DNA of 64,000 bases, from NCBI RefSeq assembly GCF_900157305.1, contig NZ_LS974202.1:1860001-1924000 (forward strand), in the 5' to 3' direction. How positions within the stretch are numbered: the first letter of the stretch is position 1; the number at the start of each line of letters is the position of its first letter. The stretch comes from Mesotoga infera (GTDB lineage: Bacteria > Thermotogota > Thermotogae > Petrotogales > Kosmotogaceae). Of the stretch, positions 1 through 7,154 are shown one piece after another. The position numbers and the translations under genes are program-made. The notes under the pieces are model-generated. The model was not told the origin of the DNA. It made no database searches and was given only the letters and a program-made list of their open reading frames with translations.

Positions 1-41
1 GACTGATGGAGTATCTCAAAGAAAAAGAAAAAAAAGATTGA
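1..41 (+). CDS. C-terminal tail of an upstream gene (partial)
   Basis: Reading from base 3, an open frame enters from the left edge and ends with TGA at 39-41, giving the tail LMEYLKEKEKKD. The Lys/Glu-rich end is typical of a real C-terminus, and a hairpin terminator follows about 60 bases on. Too short to assign a family. It could be a chance open frame. Confidence 0.35.
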   Translation, partial: LMEYLKEKEKKD

Positions 42-67
42 TTTACTTGATCGATTAAGTGTATAAT
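38..67 (+). promoter_or_regulatory. Candidate sigma-A type promoter
   Basis: TTGATT at 38-43, an 18-base spacer and TATAAT at 62-67. Transcription would start near 74, and a terminator follows at 101-126, so the product would be an RNA of only about 55 nt. It may be fortuitous. Confidence 0.4.
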
Positions 68-100
68 CACTGTGAAGGGTTACTTCAGCGCAGAGTATAG

Positions 101-126
101 CCGGTGTGAAGCACCGGTCTTTTTTT
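101..126 (+). terminator. Rho-independent terminator opposing sufU
   Basis: CCGGTG (101-106) pairs with CACCGG (112-117) around a TGAAG loop, followed by a T-rich run from 118. The T-run on this strand overlaps the 3' end of sufU on the other strand and supplies its final AAG AAA TAA codons. There is no T-run on the minus-strand side. Confidence 0.75.
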
Positions 127-541
127 ATTTCTTTAACGCTCTTTCTGCCGTTTTCCAGGCCAGAGAAACGCATTTTACTCTCATCGGATACTCTCTGAGT
201 CTTTCGAAAAGGGCGGCATCTCCAAGAAGATTTTCGTCGAAGGTTTCACCTCGCAGCATTTTGCTGAAATTAGCCAGTGTCTTCCCGGCTTCTTTCAGGG
301 TCTTTCCTTCGAGAAGATCGGCCATCACCGAAGCCGATGCTTGACTTATAGCACAGCCATGACCGTCATAGGACAGAGAAGTTATCTTCTCATCTTTCAT
401 TCGTATGAAGAGAGTTATCTCGTCTCCGCACGAGAGATTCGACCCCTTTTCCACGAGGTTGCTCTCTTTATCTATGCCCCTATGAACGGAGTTTCTGTAA
501 TGGTGCATTATGAAATCGGAATAGATATCATCGAAACTCAT
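125..541 (-). CDS. sufU: Iron-sulfur cluster assembly scaffold/sulfur acceptor SufU
   Basis: IscU/SufU-type protein of 138 residues that accepts persulfide sulfur from SufS for Fe-S assembly in the cytoplasm. The three family cysteines are visible at about C38 (LSCGD), C63 (GHGCAIS) and C124 (RVKCV). The start at 541 (MSFDD) is chosen over an in-frame codon 8 positions upstream because GGGAGGTGG sits 6 bases before it. It overlaps the end of sufS by 14 bases and is the last gene of the suf operon, so translation is probably coupled. SufU versus IscU is decided by the operon and the spacing between the cysteines. Confidence 0.9.
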   Translation of the reverse strand: MSFDDIYSDFIMHHYRNSVHRGIDKESNLVEKGSNLSCGDEITLFIRMKDEKITSLSYDGHGCAISQASASVMADLLEGKTLKEAGKTLANFSKMLRGETFDENLLGDAALFERLREYPMRVKCVSLAWKTAERALKK

Positions 542-1760
542 CGAACCACCTCCCGGCCTCTTCAAGGGAATTTGCGAGTCTATCTACGTCTTCGAATGTA
601 TTGTAAAGGTAAAAGGAAGCCCTGCAAGCCGATATGATTCCAAGCTCTTTCATCTGTAACTGGGAACAGTGATGACCGCTCCTCAGAGCGATGTTCATCT
701 TTCTTCCTAGAAACTCGGCGATATCGTGAGAATGTACCCTGCTGTGAGTAAAAGTGATAACCGCCCTGCTGGATTCGGGGCTGTGGATTATGTACCCGCC
801 GATGGCCCGGATTTTCTCTCTGGCCCTGGAAGTCAAATTGGAAACATGGGTACTGATTCTTTCCATTCCGGCGTTTTCCAGATACTCGACAGCGGCCAGC
901 ATCGAGACGGCGCCGGAGATATTCTGGGTACCGCCTTCTAATTTTGCGACACCTTCGGAGAAAATCGTTTCCTCCTTTCCAACCAAGTCTATCATCTGAC
1001 CGCCGAAAACGAAGGGATTCAGCTCTCCCAGAAGTTTCTCTCTTCCGACGAGACAGCCTATCCCTGTTTCTGAGAGCATCTTGTGACCGGAGAAGACGAG
1101 AAAATCGACGTTGCTTTCGCTGAAAGAAAACTTCTCGTGCGGAATCAGCTGGGCACCGTCGAGCACCATGATACCGCCGGCCAAATGAACGAGCGATCCT
1201 ATCTCTTCGAAAGGAGGTCTGTAACCTGTTGAATTCACCAGACCTGCCAGAGAGAAAACGAATCTGCCATTCATCCGCTGGAGAGTCTCTTTCACCAGTG
1301 ACATATCGAGAGAGTTTTGGCTTATCGGAAGCGGAATAAATCGCAATCCATTTTTCCTGGCGTGATACTGCCAAGGGACGAAATTACTGTGGTGTTCGAA
1401 GACCGGTACGATGAAGGTGTCGTAGTCTCCACAGATGGAGAGGGAAGAGGCGAGAACGTTTAGGCCTTCGGTCGAACCTTTGGTGAAAACCAACTCGCAA
1501 GGTCTGCAGCCCACGAAGCCGCTCAACCTTCTTCTGGAGGATTCGTAAAGTTCGGTAGCCGCTTCGGCCAGTGGATAGACACCCCTGTGAACGTTCGAGT
1601 TGTTCCTTTCGTAGAAATCTCTGATCGCTGCGAGAACGGACGAGGGTTTCTGGGTCGTGGCGGCGCTGTCAAGATAAACGAGCGAAGGATCGTGAGAAAA
1701 TATGGGAAAGTCTCTCTTCAGACCCTCGAAATAACCGTTCAATTCTTCAGGCGAAAACAT
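528..1760 (-). CDS. sufS: Cysteine desulfurase SufS
   Basis: PLP-dependent group II cysteine desulfurase of 410 residues that takes sulfur from L-cysteine and hands it to SufU. The PLP lysine is K227 in SGHKM, and the persulfide cysteine is C365 in RSGHHCS, the usual SufS context. The N-terminus DPSLVYLDSAATTQKP is typical. The ATG at 1758-1760 is preceded by AGAGG. It overlaps sufD upstream and sufU downstream, consistent with one translationally coupled mRNA. Confidence 0.95.
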   Translation of the reverse strand: MFSPEELNGYFEGLKRDFPIFSHDPSLVYLDSAATTQKPSSVLAAIRDFYERNNSNVHRGVYPLAEAATELYESSRRRLSGFVGCRPCELVFTKGSTEGLNVLASSLSICGDYDTFIVPVFEHHSNFVPWQYHARKNGLRFIPLPISQNSLDMSLVKETLQRMNGRFVFSLAGLVNSTGYRPPFEEIGSLVHLAGGIMVLDGAQLIPHEKFSFSESNVDFLVFSGHKMLSETGIGCLVGREKLLGELNPFVFGGQMIDLVGKEETIFSEGVAKLEGGTQNISGAVSMLAAVEYLENAGMERISTHVSNLTSRAREKIRAIGGYIIHSPESSRAVITFTHSRVHSHDIAEFLGRKMNIALRSGHHCSQLQMKELGIISACRASFYLYNTFEDVDRLANSLEEAGRWFDEFR

Positions 1761-2934
1761 GGTTCAAACCTCTTGAATGGTCGGGAAAGAGTTTTGCAAT
1801 CTTTTCAAGAACGGGATCGAAAGTCCCTTTGATTATGAGCTTCAGGGCTTCTTCCCTTGTCAATCCTCGCGACATGAGATAAAAGACTCTTTCCTCGTCC
1901 AGTGACCCTACCGTTGCTGCATGAGATGCGTTCACTTCGTTTTCATCGACCAGAAGAGAGGGTATGGCGTCCGTCCTTGCCTCGCTGGATAGTACCATCA
2001 CATTGCTGTGTTCCTTACCCGTGGCTCCCTTTGAACCTTTTCTGAGATCTACTGTTCCTCTGAAAACGGAGTGGCCCCTGTCCATCACCACACCGGTGCC
2101 GTCTATAATCGCCTGAGATCGGGCAGATTTTACCCGCGCGATGTACTGCAAATCGATCTTCGAATCTCCGTGGGCCATGAAGACCGGTTCGAAAACCATC
2201 CGTGATTCTTCGCCGACGGCGACTCCCATGTGGTAACTGGCAAGAACTCCACCGCCGTAAGAAACTTCATACACGTTCAAGCGAGCACCGGCCTCGAGCA
2301 GGTAAAAATTGTTCAAAAAACTAAAATCGTTTTTAGAGAGACCGTTGACGATCAACAGGTCGATGGAAGACTCTCTCTTCAGGAGAAACCGGTTGTTCTG
2401 AAGAGACCAATTTCCCCGTCCGGTCGAGTTCAGAACTATCTTCATATATGAACCTTTTCCTGCTACGAAGAGATTACTTGAAATGCTTGAATTCATCTCC
2501 TCTCTGTTGAATATGTAAGGTTTTTTAAGATGGATTCCGTAAGGGATTGAAAAGAAGTAACCGGTATCGAAGAAGATATCTCCCAGGAGCAACAGCTTCC
2601 TGTCAGATCCCTCGAAATCCAGATTATCCAGTAGTTCAACTTCTTCGCTGGTAAGCCACTTAATCGGTTTCACGTATGGATCCGGATAGTGTTTTCCGTT
2701 TTTCCCAGAGACAGGCGGAAGTACCATCTTGCTTATATCGACCCTCTTCCAGAGAGGAAAAGCGAGTTTTCTGTATTCGGAATACCGGTTGCTCACGAAA
2801 ACCGACATGGCATTTCCAAGAGGTTCGGATGAGATGAGGAAATCGCGGTCACCGTAATCCGGAATTTCTAGTTCCCGCCTGAGTGGCGAGACCATTTTGT
2901 AGTTGTTGTGTTCAAGGTTCAAAGTCTTCTCCAT
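1747..2934 (-). CDS. sufD: Fe-S cluster assembly protein SufD
   Basis: SufB/SufD-family beta-helix protein of about 395 residues, one half of the SufBCD scaffold. Family marks include the C-terminal half with SSEARTDAIPSLLVDENEV and SHAATVGSLDEERVFYLMSRG, the characteristic end of SufB/SufD proteins. The N-terminal part is variable, as usual for SufD. The start at 2934 has GAGGTG four bases upstream. An in-frame ATG at 2946 would overlap the sufB stop as ATGA and is the alternative. It lies between sufB and sufS in the suf operon. Confidence 0.93.
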   Translation of the reverse strand: MEKTLNLEHNNYKMVSPLRRELEIPDYGDRDFLISSEPLGNAMSVFVSNRYSEYRKLAFPLWKRVDISKMVLPPVSGKNGKHYPDPYVKPIKWLTSEEVELLDNLDFEGSDRKLLLLGDIFFDTGYFFSIPYGIHLKKPYIFNREEMNSSISSNLFVAGKGSYMKIVLNSTGRGNWSLQNNRFLLKRESSIDLLIVNGLSKNDFSFLNNFYLLEAGARLNVYEVSYGGGVLASYHMGVAVGEESRMVFEPVFMAHGDSKIDLQYIARVKSARSQAIIDGTGVVMDRGHSVFRGTVDLRKGSKGATGKEHSNVMVLSSEARTDAIPSLLVDENEVNASHAATVGSLDEERVFYLMSRGLTREEALKLIIKGTFDPVLEKIAKLFPDHSRGLNHVFA

Positions 2935-2942
2935 ATGGCACC

Positions 2943-4337
2943 TCATCCGATACTGCTTTCCATTTCCAGGTCAATCAAACGGTTCAACTCCACCGCGTAT
3001 TCGACCGGAAACTCCCTGGAAACCGGTTCCATGAATCCTCTAACGATCATCGATCTGGCCTGCGTTTCGGAAAGTCCCCTGCTCATCATGTAGAATACTT
3101 GTTCCTCGCTTATCCTGCCTATTTTGGCTTCGTGGCCGATGTTGGCCGAATCGCTTTCAACTTCTATAATCGGAACTGTGTCTGACTTGGAATCGTTGTC
3201 TATCATGAGTGCGGTACATTGAACCAAGGATTTCGCGTTATCGGCCTGGCGAGAAATCTTTAAGGCTCCACGGTAAAAGGCCCATCCACCGCCGACGCTT
3301 ATGCTTCTGACGTCGACCATTGAACTGGTTTCCGGAGCCAGATGGATCACTTTTGAACCGGTATCCATGTGCTGCCCTGGGCCGGCGTAAGTTATACCCA
3401 GATGTTCAGCTCTGGCTCTCCTTCCTTTGAGAATGGTCGCCGGATAGAGCATCGTCTTCATACTTCCGAGCGAACCGGATATCCACTCCATAGTTCCGTC
3501 TTCTTCAACTATCGCGCGCTTTGTGTTGAGATTGTACGTATTCTTCGACCAGTTCTGTATGGTTGAGTACCTGACCTTCGCCCCCTTTAAGACGAAGATT
3601 TCCACCATGCCGACATGCAGGTTCAGTTCATTGAATCTGGGAGCAGAACAGCCTTCTATGAACTGGAGGTTAGAACCTTCGTCGGCGATGATCAGGGTGT
3701 GCTCGAACTGCCCTGAGCTTGCCATGTTCATTCTGAAGTATGCCTGCAAAGGCAGAGGTACGGCAACGTTTTTCGGAACGTACACAAAGGAGCCTCCGCT
3801 CCAGACGGCGCCATGAAGGGCGGCGTATTTGTGATCTGAGGGAGTTACAGCTTTCATGAAGTATTTCTCCACGTATTCGGGATATTTTTTCACGGCTGTT
3901 TCCATATCGAGAAAAATTATCCCGAGCTCCTCGAGATTCTTTTTTATGTTCTGATAGACCACTTCAGAATCGTATTGAGCGCCAACTCCGGCCAGAGAAT
4001 TCCTTTCTGCTTCGGGTATTCCGAGCTTTTCGAAGGTTTCCCTTATCTCCTTCGGCACTTCCTCCCAGGATCTGTTGCGCCCGGAACCGGGCTTTAGATA
4101 GGCGACTATGCTTGAGAGATCTAGATCCCCCACTCCCACCCCGAAGCCGGGCTCTCTCGAGCGGCCGAATATTTCGAAGGACTCCAGTCTTTTCCGAAGC
4201 ATCCATTCCGGCTCGTCTTTATTCGTCGATATCTGTCTTATAAGATCCTCATCGAACCCCTTTTGGCTTATGTAGCTGTAATCGGTCGTGGAAATGAAAT
4301 CGAATCTCGAGCTGTCCAGAAAGAGATCTTTATCCAT
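2943..4337 (-). CDS. sufB: Fe-S cluster assembly protein SufB
   Basis: SufB, 464 residues, the main scaffold subunit of SufBCD on which the nascent cluster forms. The sequence runs from an N-terminal MDKDLFLDSSRFDF through the conserved GVWSGGSFVYVPKN, LHVGMVEIFV and SVGGGWAFYRG segments to GHEAKIGRISEEQVFYMMSRG near the C-terminus. The ATG at 4337 follows GGGAGG at 7 bases. It starts 2 bases after the sufC stop and touches sufD, in the order sufCBDSU seen in many bacteria outside the Proteobacteria. Confidence 0.96.
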   Translation of the reverse strand: MDKDLFLDSSRFDFISTTDYSYISQKGFDEDLIRQISTNKDEPEWMLRKRLESFEIFGRSREPGFGVGVGDLDLSSIVAYLKPGSGRNRSWEEVPKEIRETFEKLGIPEAERNSLAGVGAQYDSEVVYQNIKKNLEELGIIFLDMETAVKKYPEYVEKYFMKAVTPSDHKYAALHGAVWSGGSFVYVPKNVAVPLPLQAYFRMNMASSGQFEHTLIIADEGSNLQFIEGCSAPRFNELNLHVGMVEIFVLKGAKVRYSTIQNWSKNTYNLNTKRAIVEEDGTMEWISGSLGSMKTMLYPATILKGRRARAEHLGITYAGPGQHMDTGSKVIHLAPETSSMVDVRSISVGGGWAFYRGALKISRQADNAKSLVQCTALMIDNDSKSDTVPIIEVESDSANIGHEAKIGRISEEQVFYMMSRGLSETQARSMIVRGFMEPVSREFPVEYAVELNRLIDLEMESSIG

Positions 4338-4339
4338 AC

Positions 4340-5092
4340 TTACGCCTCCCTGAAAGCTTTCCAGTCCCTTTCATAGCCCCTCTCTTCAATATCTCTTGCC
4401 AGTTCGGGACCGCCTGTCATGACTATTGAACCGTCCACGTATATGTGAACGTAATCGGGCTCGATATACTCTAGGAGTCTCTCGTAATGGGTTATAAGGA
4501 TCACGCCGTTTTCCGGGGACTTGAAACTTTTTATAGAAGCGGCTATGGACCTAATGGCATCTACATCGAGACCTGAGTCGATCTCGTCGAGGATTGCCAG
4601 AACGGGTTTTAAAAAATGCATCTGCATGATCTCTGTCTTCTTCTTCTCTCCGCCGGAGAAGCCGAGGTTGAGATACCTGTCTATGAACTCTCTGCCTATG
4701 CCTATCTCGTCGGCCAGCTTTTCGAGTTCTCTGCTCTTCTTTAAGATCGACTCGTCATTTTTCAGGTTGTGTGAGGCCGACATCAAGAAACTGCGAAGTC
4801 GAATCCCGCTTATCTCCTGAGGATACTGAAAGGACATGAATATACCCAGCCTGGCCCTTTGATCGACGGAGAGATCGTTGATAGTTTTGTTCTTAAAGCG
4901 AATTTTGCCGGACGTGATTTCGTATTTGGGGTTTCCCATCACCACATTTGCCAGAGTGGACTTCCCACTCCCATTGGGACCCATTATTGCGTGAAGCTCG
5001 CCGGCCCTGACTTTTAGATTGACTCCTTTCAAGATCTCCTTTCCATCTTCTCTGAGTGTGGCTCTCAATTCCTTTATATCGAGTAAATCCAA
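4340..5092 (-). CDS. sufC: Fe-S assembly ATPase SufC
   Basis: ABC-type ATPase of 250 residues that powers SufBCD. Walker A is GPNGSGKST near residue 40, the signature is FSGGEKKKTE, and Walker B is LAILDEIDSGLD, the SufC-specific form. The reading frame stays open upstream, but the start is placed at TTG (5090-5092). GGAGG lies 7 bases before it, and the protein then begins LDLLDIKEL as SufC normally does. It is the first gene of the operon, with an extended -10 promoter about 30 bases upstream. Confidence 0.94.
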   Translation of the reverse strand: MDLLDIKELRATLREDGKEILKGVNLKVRAGELHAIMGPNGSGKSTLANVVMGNPKYEITSGKIRFKNKTINDLSVDQRARLGIFMSFQYPQEISGIRLRSFLMSASHNLKNDESILKKSRELEKLADEIGIGREFIDRYLNLGFSGGEKKKTEIMQMHFLKPVLAILDEIDSGLDVDAIRSIAASIKSFKSPENGVILITHYERLLEYIEPDYVHIYVDGSIVMTGGPELARDIEERGYERDWKAFREA

Positions 5093-5126
5093 TTCGATCC
5101 CTCCAAAGTGGGTATTATTTGTCAAC

Positions 5127-5156
5127 ATTATAACATATTCCGACAAAATATGACAG
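5127..5156 (-). promoter_or_regulatory. Promoter of the suf operon
   Basis: On the minus strand, TATAAT (5127-5132) is preceded by TG one base upstream, giving an extended -10. A weak -35 CTGTCA (5151-5156) lies 18 bases away. The predicted start of transcription is about 25-30 bases before the sufC TTG. Confidence 0.65.
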
Positions 5157-5176
5157 CAATAAAATCGCTTCGCAGC

Positions 5177-5205
5177 TTCAATCTGACAGTTGAAGGTTAT
5201 ATAAT
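5177..5205 (+). promoter_or_regulatory. Promoter of the DUF368 gene
   Basis: TATAAT at 5200-5205 with TTCAAT at 5177-5182, spacer 17. The leader would be about 15 bases and carries GGAGGTGG just before the ATG at 5227. It is divergent from the suf promoter. Confidence 0.6.
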
Positions 5206-5226
5206 CTTTCTACTCGGAGGTGGAGT

Positions 5227-6054
5227 ATGTTTTATGTGATTACGATCGGCGTCATCATGGGTCTTGCAAATCTCATACCGGGAGTCAGCGGCGGTACTAT
5301 CGTGCTGCTCGGAGGTCTTTACGAGAGGTTCGTTGGTGCTGTCGCTTCTCTTTCCGAATTCAAATTCGAAAGAAAGCAACTTCTGTTCCTTGTTGAGCTC
5401 TTCGCAGGGGTAATTGTAGGACTGTTAGCCTTTTCCAGTCTCATCGAGTTATCTCTTACAACTGTCCCTTCGTTGATGTACGGAATCTTCTGTGGATTGG
5501 TGGTGGGAAGTGTCCCGGTAGTGCTTAAAAATATAAAGAAGTTCACCCCCACCTCGGCTGTATCTTTCGCGGTTGGCGTGATCCTGGTGATGGCCATGGC
5601 CTTTTCTGGAGCCAGACCCGGGGACGATGCACTCCTGACACACTCTCTTCCGGCCTTTCTGTACGATTTGCTGGCCGGATTCGTGGGTGCGGCGGCCATG
5701 GTTCTCCCCGGACTAAGCGGGGCCTTCGTGCTGCTCTTGATGGGTGAGTACTCAAGGGCGATATCGGCCATCAACGACCGCGACCTATTGATAATACTTT
5801 TCATAGGATTGGGAGTTGTTGGGGGAATAGTTCTTGTAAGTAAGATCCTGAAGTCGTTGATGAAAAAACGTCAAAACGAAACCTTTTCGTTTCTACTGGG
5901 TCTGATGATCGGTTCCATCCCCGACCTTCTGACCAGAACCGGCGAAGCAACGCGCTTATCGTTACTGGTTCCGGGAGTGGTGCTCGGGGTTTTCCTCTCT
6001 TACCTCCTCGCCGTCTTTGAAAGAAAAAACAGGCCCGTATGCTGTGGTCGATAG
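5227..6054 (+). CDS. DUF368 family membrane protein, probable undecaprenyl-phosphate translocase (PopT-type)
   Basis: Polytopic membrane protein of 275 residues. The two DUF368 hallmarks are present as an internal pair: NLIPGVSGGTIVLLGGLYERF near residue 15 and VLPGLSGAFVLLLMGEY near residue 160. DUF368 proteins were identified as undecaprenyl-phosphate flippases (PopT) that recycle the lipid carrier for peptidoglycan and surface polymers. The specific role here is by family. Strong SD GGAGGTGG, single-gene transcript, convergent with tRNA-Arg. Confidence 0.88.
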   Translation: MFYVITIGVIMGLANLIPGVSGGTIVLLGGLYERFVGAVASLSEFKFERKQLLFLVELFAGVIVGLLAFSSLIELSLTTVPSLMYGIFCGLVVGSVPVVLKNIKKFTPTSAVSFAVGVILVMAMAFSGARPGDDALLTHSLPAFLYDLLAGFVGAAAMVLPGLSGAFVLLLMGEYSRAISAINDRDLLIILFIGLGVVGGIVLVSKILKSLMKKRQNETFSFLLGLMIGSIPDLLTRTGEATRLSLLVPGVVLGVFLSYLLAVFERKNRPVCCGR

Positions 6055-6139
6055 CAACCGGTAAAAGTAATCCTTACACAGTCTCGCGTGGACTCCAGGA
6101 GAGACGGTTCCTGACAATTTCCCCGATATCGCTGTTCTA

Positions 6140-6215
6140 TGGCGTGCTCGGTGGGATTTGAACCCACAGTCTCTGGATCCGGAGTCCAGCGCTCTATCCG
6201 TTGAGCCACGAGCAC
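6140..6215 (-). tRNA. tRNA-Arg(CCG)
   Basis: 76-nt cloverleaf with encoded CCA (6140-6142). The acceptor pairs GTGCTCG with CGAGCAC. The anticodon arm is CTGGA-CTCCGGA-TCCAG with anticodon CCG, and the T-arm carries GTTCAAATC. Its first 22 bases also encode the last codons and stop of ruvX on the same strand. Confidence 0.96.
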
Positions 6216-6901
6216 ATGTACACGGCACAATTGTCTGCCGGCTCGATGCTAGAAGCGGGCAGTTCAGCACCTTCAGTGATTACTATTATATCGTAAGTTG
6301 AGAAGTCGATATCGTCAAGAAGGTTTTTCGGTTTGAAGCCCTTTTTCACGAAGGAGAGATATATCTGTGGATCTTCCACATAGACGTCCATTTCTTTTGT
6401 CGAATCGAGCCCCACTATCTTTGAAGAGAGCGGCGCGTAGAGTAGCGCTTTTTTTCCGGCATCTATAGGCGGAAAGTTACGACATACGGGAAAGAGATCC
6501 CTAACTTCCCAGTTTACTGTGGTTCCGCGAGAGTAGTTTCTCAGTATTTCCATAGCGCTCAGTATATCGCGCCGGGTCGAGAAACTCAGCCCACTGTCTT
6601 TTGCGATCCTTTCGGAGGATTTCGTTGTGAGTCTTTCGTCGGTCAATATCACCCTACCCGGAAATATCTTTTTCACTTTTTCGGCGAATGCAACGACTTT
6701 CATCGCCAGCTGGTTGAACCGACCCGACATAGAAAGTGGCAGCCCTATGACCGTTAGATCTATCTCTCTTTGAGAGAAGATTTCCTTCAGGCTTTTGCGA
6801 TAATCTCTGTGCTCTATCGTCTCGAGTGGAATCTCGATACCTTCTATTTGGATCGCCAGACCGATTCTCACAGTGCCGAAGTCAATTCCCAGTATCTTCA
6901 T
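6194..6901 (-). CDS. ruvX: RuvX/YqgF-type RNase H-fold nuclease with a C-terminal extension
   Basis: The first 140 residues match RuvX (YqgF): GIDFGTVRIGLA at the N-terminus, VIGLPLSMSGR in the middle and the TDERLTT motif near residue 92. The family is implicated in pre-16S rRNA maturation and in Holliday junction resolution. The usual length is about 140, but this protein has 235 residues. The extra ~95 residues (LLYAPLSSKIVGL... to the end) look folded and are unassigned. The final residues CSWLNG and the TAG stop lie inside tRNA-Arg. It overlaps the preceding DUF3343 gene by 20 bases. Confidence 0.85.
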   Translation of the reverse strand: MKILGIDFGTVRIGLAIQIEGIEIPLETIEHRDYRKSLKEIFSQREIDLTVIGLPLSMSGRFNQLAMKVVAFAEKVKKIFPGRVILTDERLTTKSSERIAKDSGLSFSTRRDILSAMEILRNYSRGTTVNWEVRDLFPVCRNFPPIDAGKKALLYAPLSSKIVGLDSTKEMDVYVEDPQIYLSFVKKGFKPKNLLDDIDFSTYDIIVITEGAELPASSIEPADNCAVYMCSWLNG

Positions 6902-7154
6902 AAAACTCTCTCACGGGATTTGAATGGCAGTGAGCTATTGAAAGCGGGTCCAGACCATTTCTCTCCAGAACCTCGAGGCAACATTCCAAATTGCCAGAAG
7001 AAATGGCAATAGATATTGAACAGCCCGGAAAACGTTGCGGCGGGGTGGGAAAGAGTTTGGCGGCAACTCCCGCTTCTCTCAACGCTTTCATGGAAGGAAG
7101 AACGGCTCCCAGGGGCATTAAAAGCAGGATGTCCAGACACGCTGTCTCAACCAA
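6882..7154 (-). CDS. DUF3343 family protein (putative Se/S carrier-like)
   Basis: Small protein of 90 residues. The pattern MPLGAVLPSMKALREAG followed by KLFPTPPQRFPGCSISI matches the DUF3343 layout, a short alpha/beta domain with a conserved Pro and Cys. Members are annotated as putative Se/S carrier-like proteins, with little direct experimental support. The start is TTG at 7152-7154 with GAGGTG 7 bases upstream, inside the last codons of recJ. Overlaps with recJ (8 bases) and ruvX (20 bases) imply coupled translation. Confidence 0.7.
   Translation of the reverse strand: MVETACLDILLLMPLGAVLPSMKALREAGVAAKLFPTPPQRFPGCSISIAISSGNLECCLEVLERNGLDPLSIAHCHSNPVREFYEDTGN

Noticed and set aside
580-1374. 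264-residue open frame on the minus strand inside sufS
   Set aside because: Extremely Arg-rich, no family resemblance, fully overlapped by the clear sufS frame. A shadow frame.
5093-5146. N-terminal extension of sufC from an earlier start
   Set aside because: The extension covers the promoter/SD zone, and the TTG at 5092 gives the canonical SufC N-terminus with GGAGG at 7 bases.
6055-6139. Terminator or sRNA between the DUF368 gene and tRNA-Arg
   Set aside because: Only a weak GTCTC/GAGAC pair with no T-run on either strand was found.
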